Shown piece after piece: positions 5,517 to 5,538 of a stretch of DNA of 5,538 nucleotides. Below the pieces are notes generated by a model, which was not told the DNA's origin, did no database searches, and saw nothing but the letters and a program-made list of their open reading frames with translations. The stretch lies in NCBI GenBank assembly GCA_001940655.1, contig MBAA01000034.1, positions 1 through 5,538 on the forward strand, written 5' to 3'. The stretch comes from Promethearchaeota archaeon CR_4 (GTDB taxonomy: Archaea; Asgardarchaeota; Lokiarchaeia; Sigyniarchaeales; CR-4). Numbering within the stretch: position 1 is the stretch's first letter; each line of letters begins with the position of its first letter. Made by a program: the position numbers and the translations under genes.

Positions 5517-5532
5517 TATTTAAACCCAAAAA
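5517..5532 (-). promoter_or_regulatory. Promoter of the Cys-rich gene
   Basis: Read on the minus strand, a T5 tract (5532-5528) and GGG (5527-5525) run into the TATA box TTTAAATA (5524-5517). Its first T is 29 bases before the ATG at 5495. The T-tract, GGG, TTTA order matches the zinc-ribbon gene promoter, where T5-C-GGG-TTTATAA is read. Confidence 0.65.
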
Positions 5533-5538
5533 GAGACC

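Noticed and set aside
1..5538. tRNA, rRNA, CRISPR array, integrase or insertion sequence
   Set aside because: I looked for T-arm motifs, regularly spaced repeats and transposase-like frames on both strands and found none that hold up.

Overview
The window looks like chromosomal DNA of an archaeon, probably one of medium-high G+C content. The main reason is the promoters. Three genes have a TTTATATA-type box whose first T lies 28 or 29 bases before a plausible ATG: 246 to 274, 2651 to 2680, and on the minus strand 5524 to 5495. That is the spacing expected for leaderless archaeal transcripts. No bacterial -35/-10 pairs or strong Shine-Dalgarno sites stand out. Oligo-T terminators and small zinc-binding proteins fit as well. 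I cannot place the lineage further from sequence alone.

Layout. Positions 1-245 are probably non-coding, with a terminator-like hairpin at 56-78 that may end a gene lying to the left. At 274-1554 is a 12-helix major-facilitator-type transporter in G+C-rich, host-like DNA. Positions 1555-2103 hold no convincing gene; they contain several short hairpins, a repeated T-rich promoter-like element, and a potentially structured leader. At 2104-2517 is a 137-residue protein with a C-terminal CxxC...CxxC zinc ribbon, followed by a clear hairpin and T-run terminator. At 2680-2886 is a 68-residue acidic protein of unknown function with its own promoter.

The distinctive part is 2887 to about 4763, which is strongly A+T-rich (about 30% G+C in sampled lines, against 53-68% in sampled host-like lines). 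It carries one large gene (2949-4808) coding for a SIR2-family protein with a TPR-like helical C-terminal half. This domain pairing is typical of bacterial and archaeal NAD-depleting anti-phage proteins, and the composition suggests horizontal gain. The last 14 codons switch abruptly to G+C-rich sequence, as if the reading frame now ends in host DNA.

The right end has a convergent minus-strand gene (5100-5495) for a 131-residue Cys-rich, probably zinc-binding protein that I do not recognise. Its promoter is at the window edge.

The genes look like independent single-gene units rather than one operon: most have their own promoter, and terminators or long gaps separate them. The SIR2 protein is the best candidate for a defence function. 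No partner gene with a recognisable sensor, nuclease or ATPase is present, so if it is a defence system it is either self-contained or incomplete in this window.
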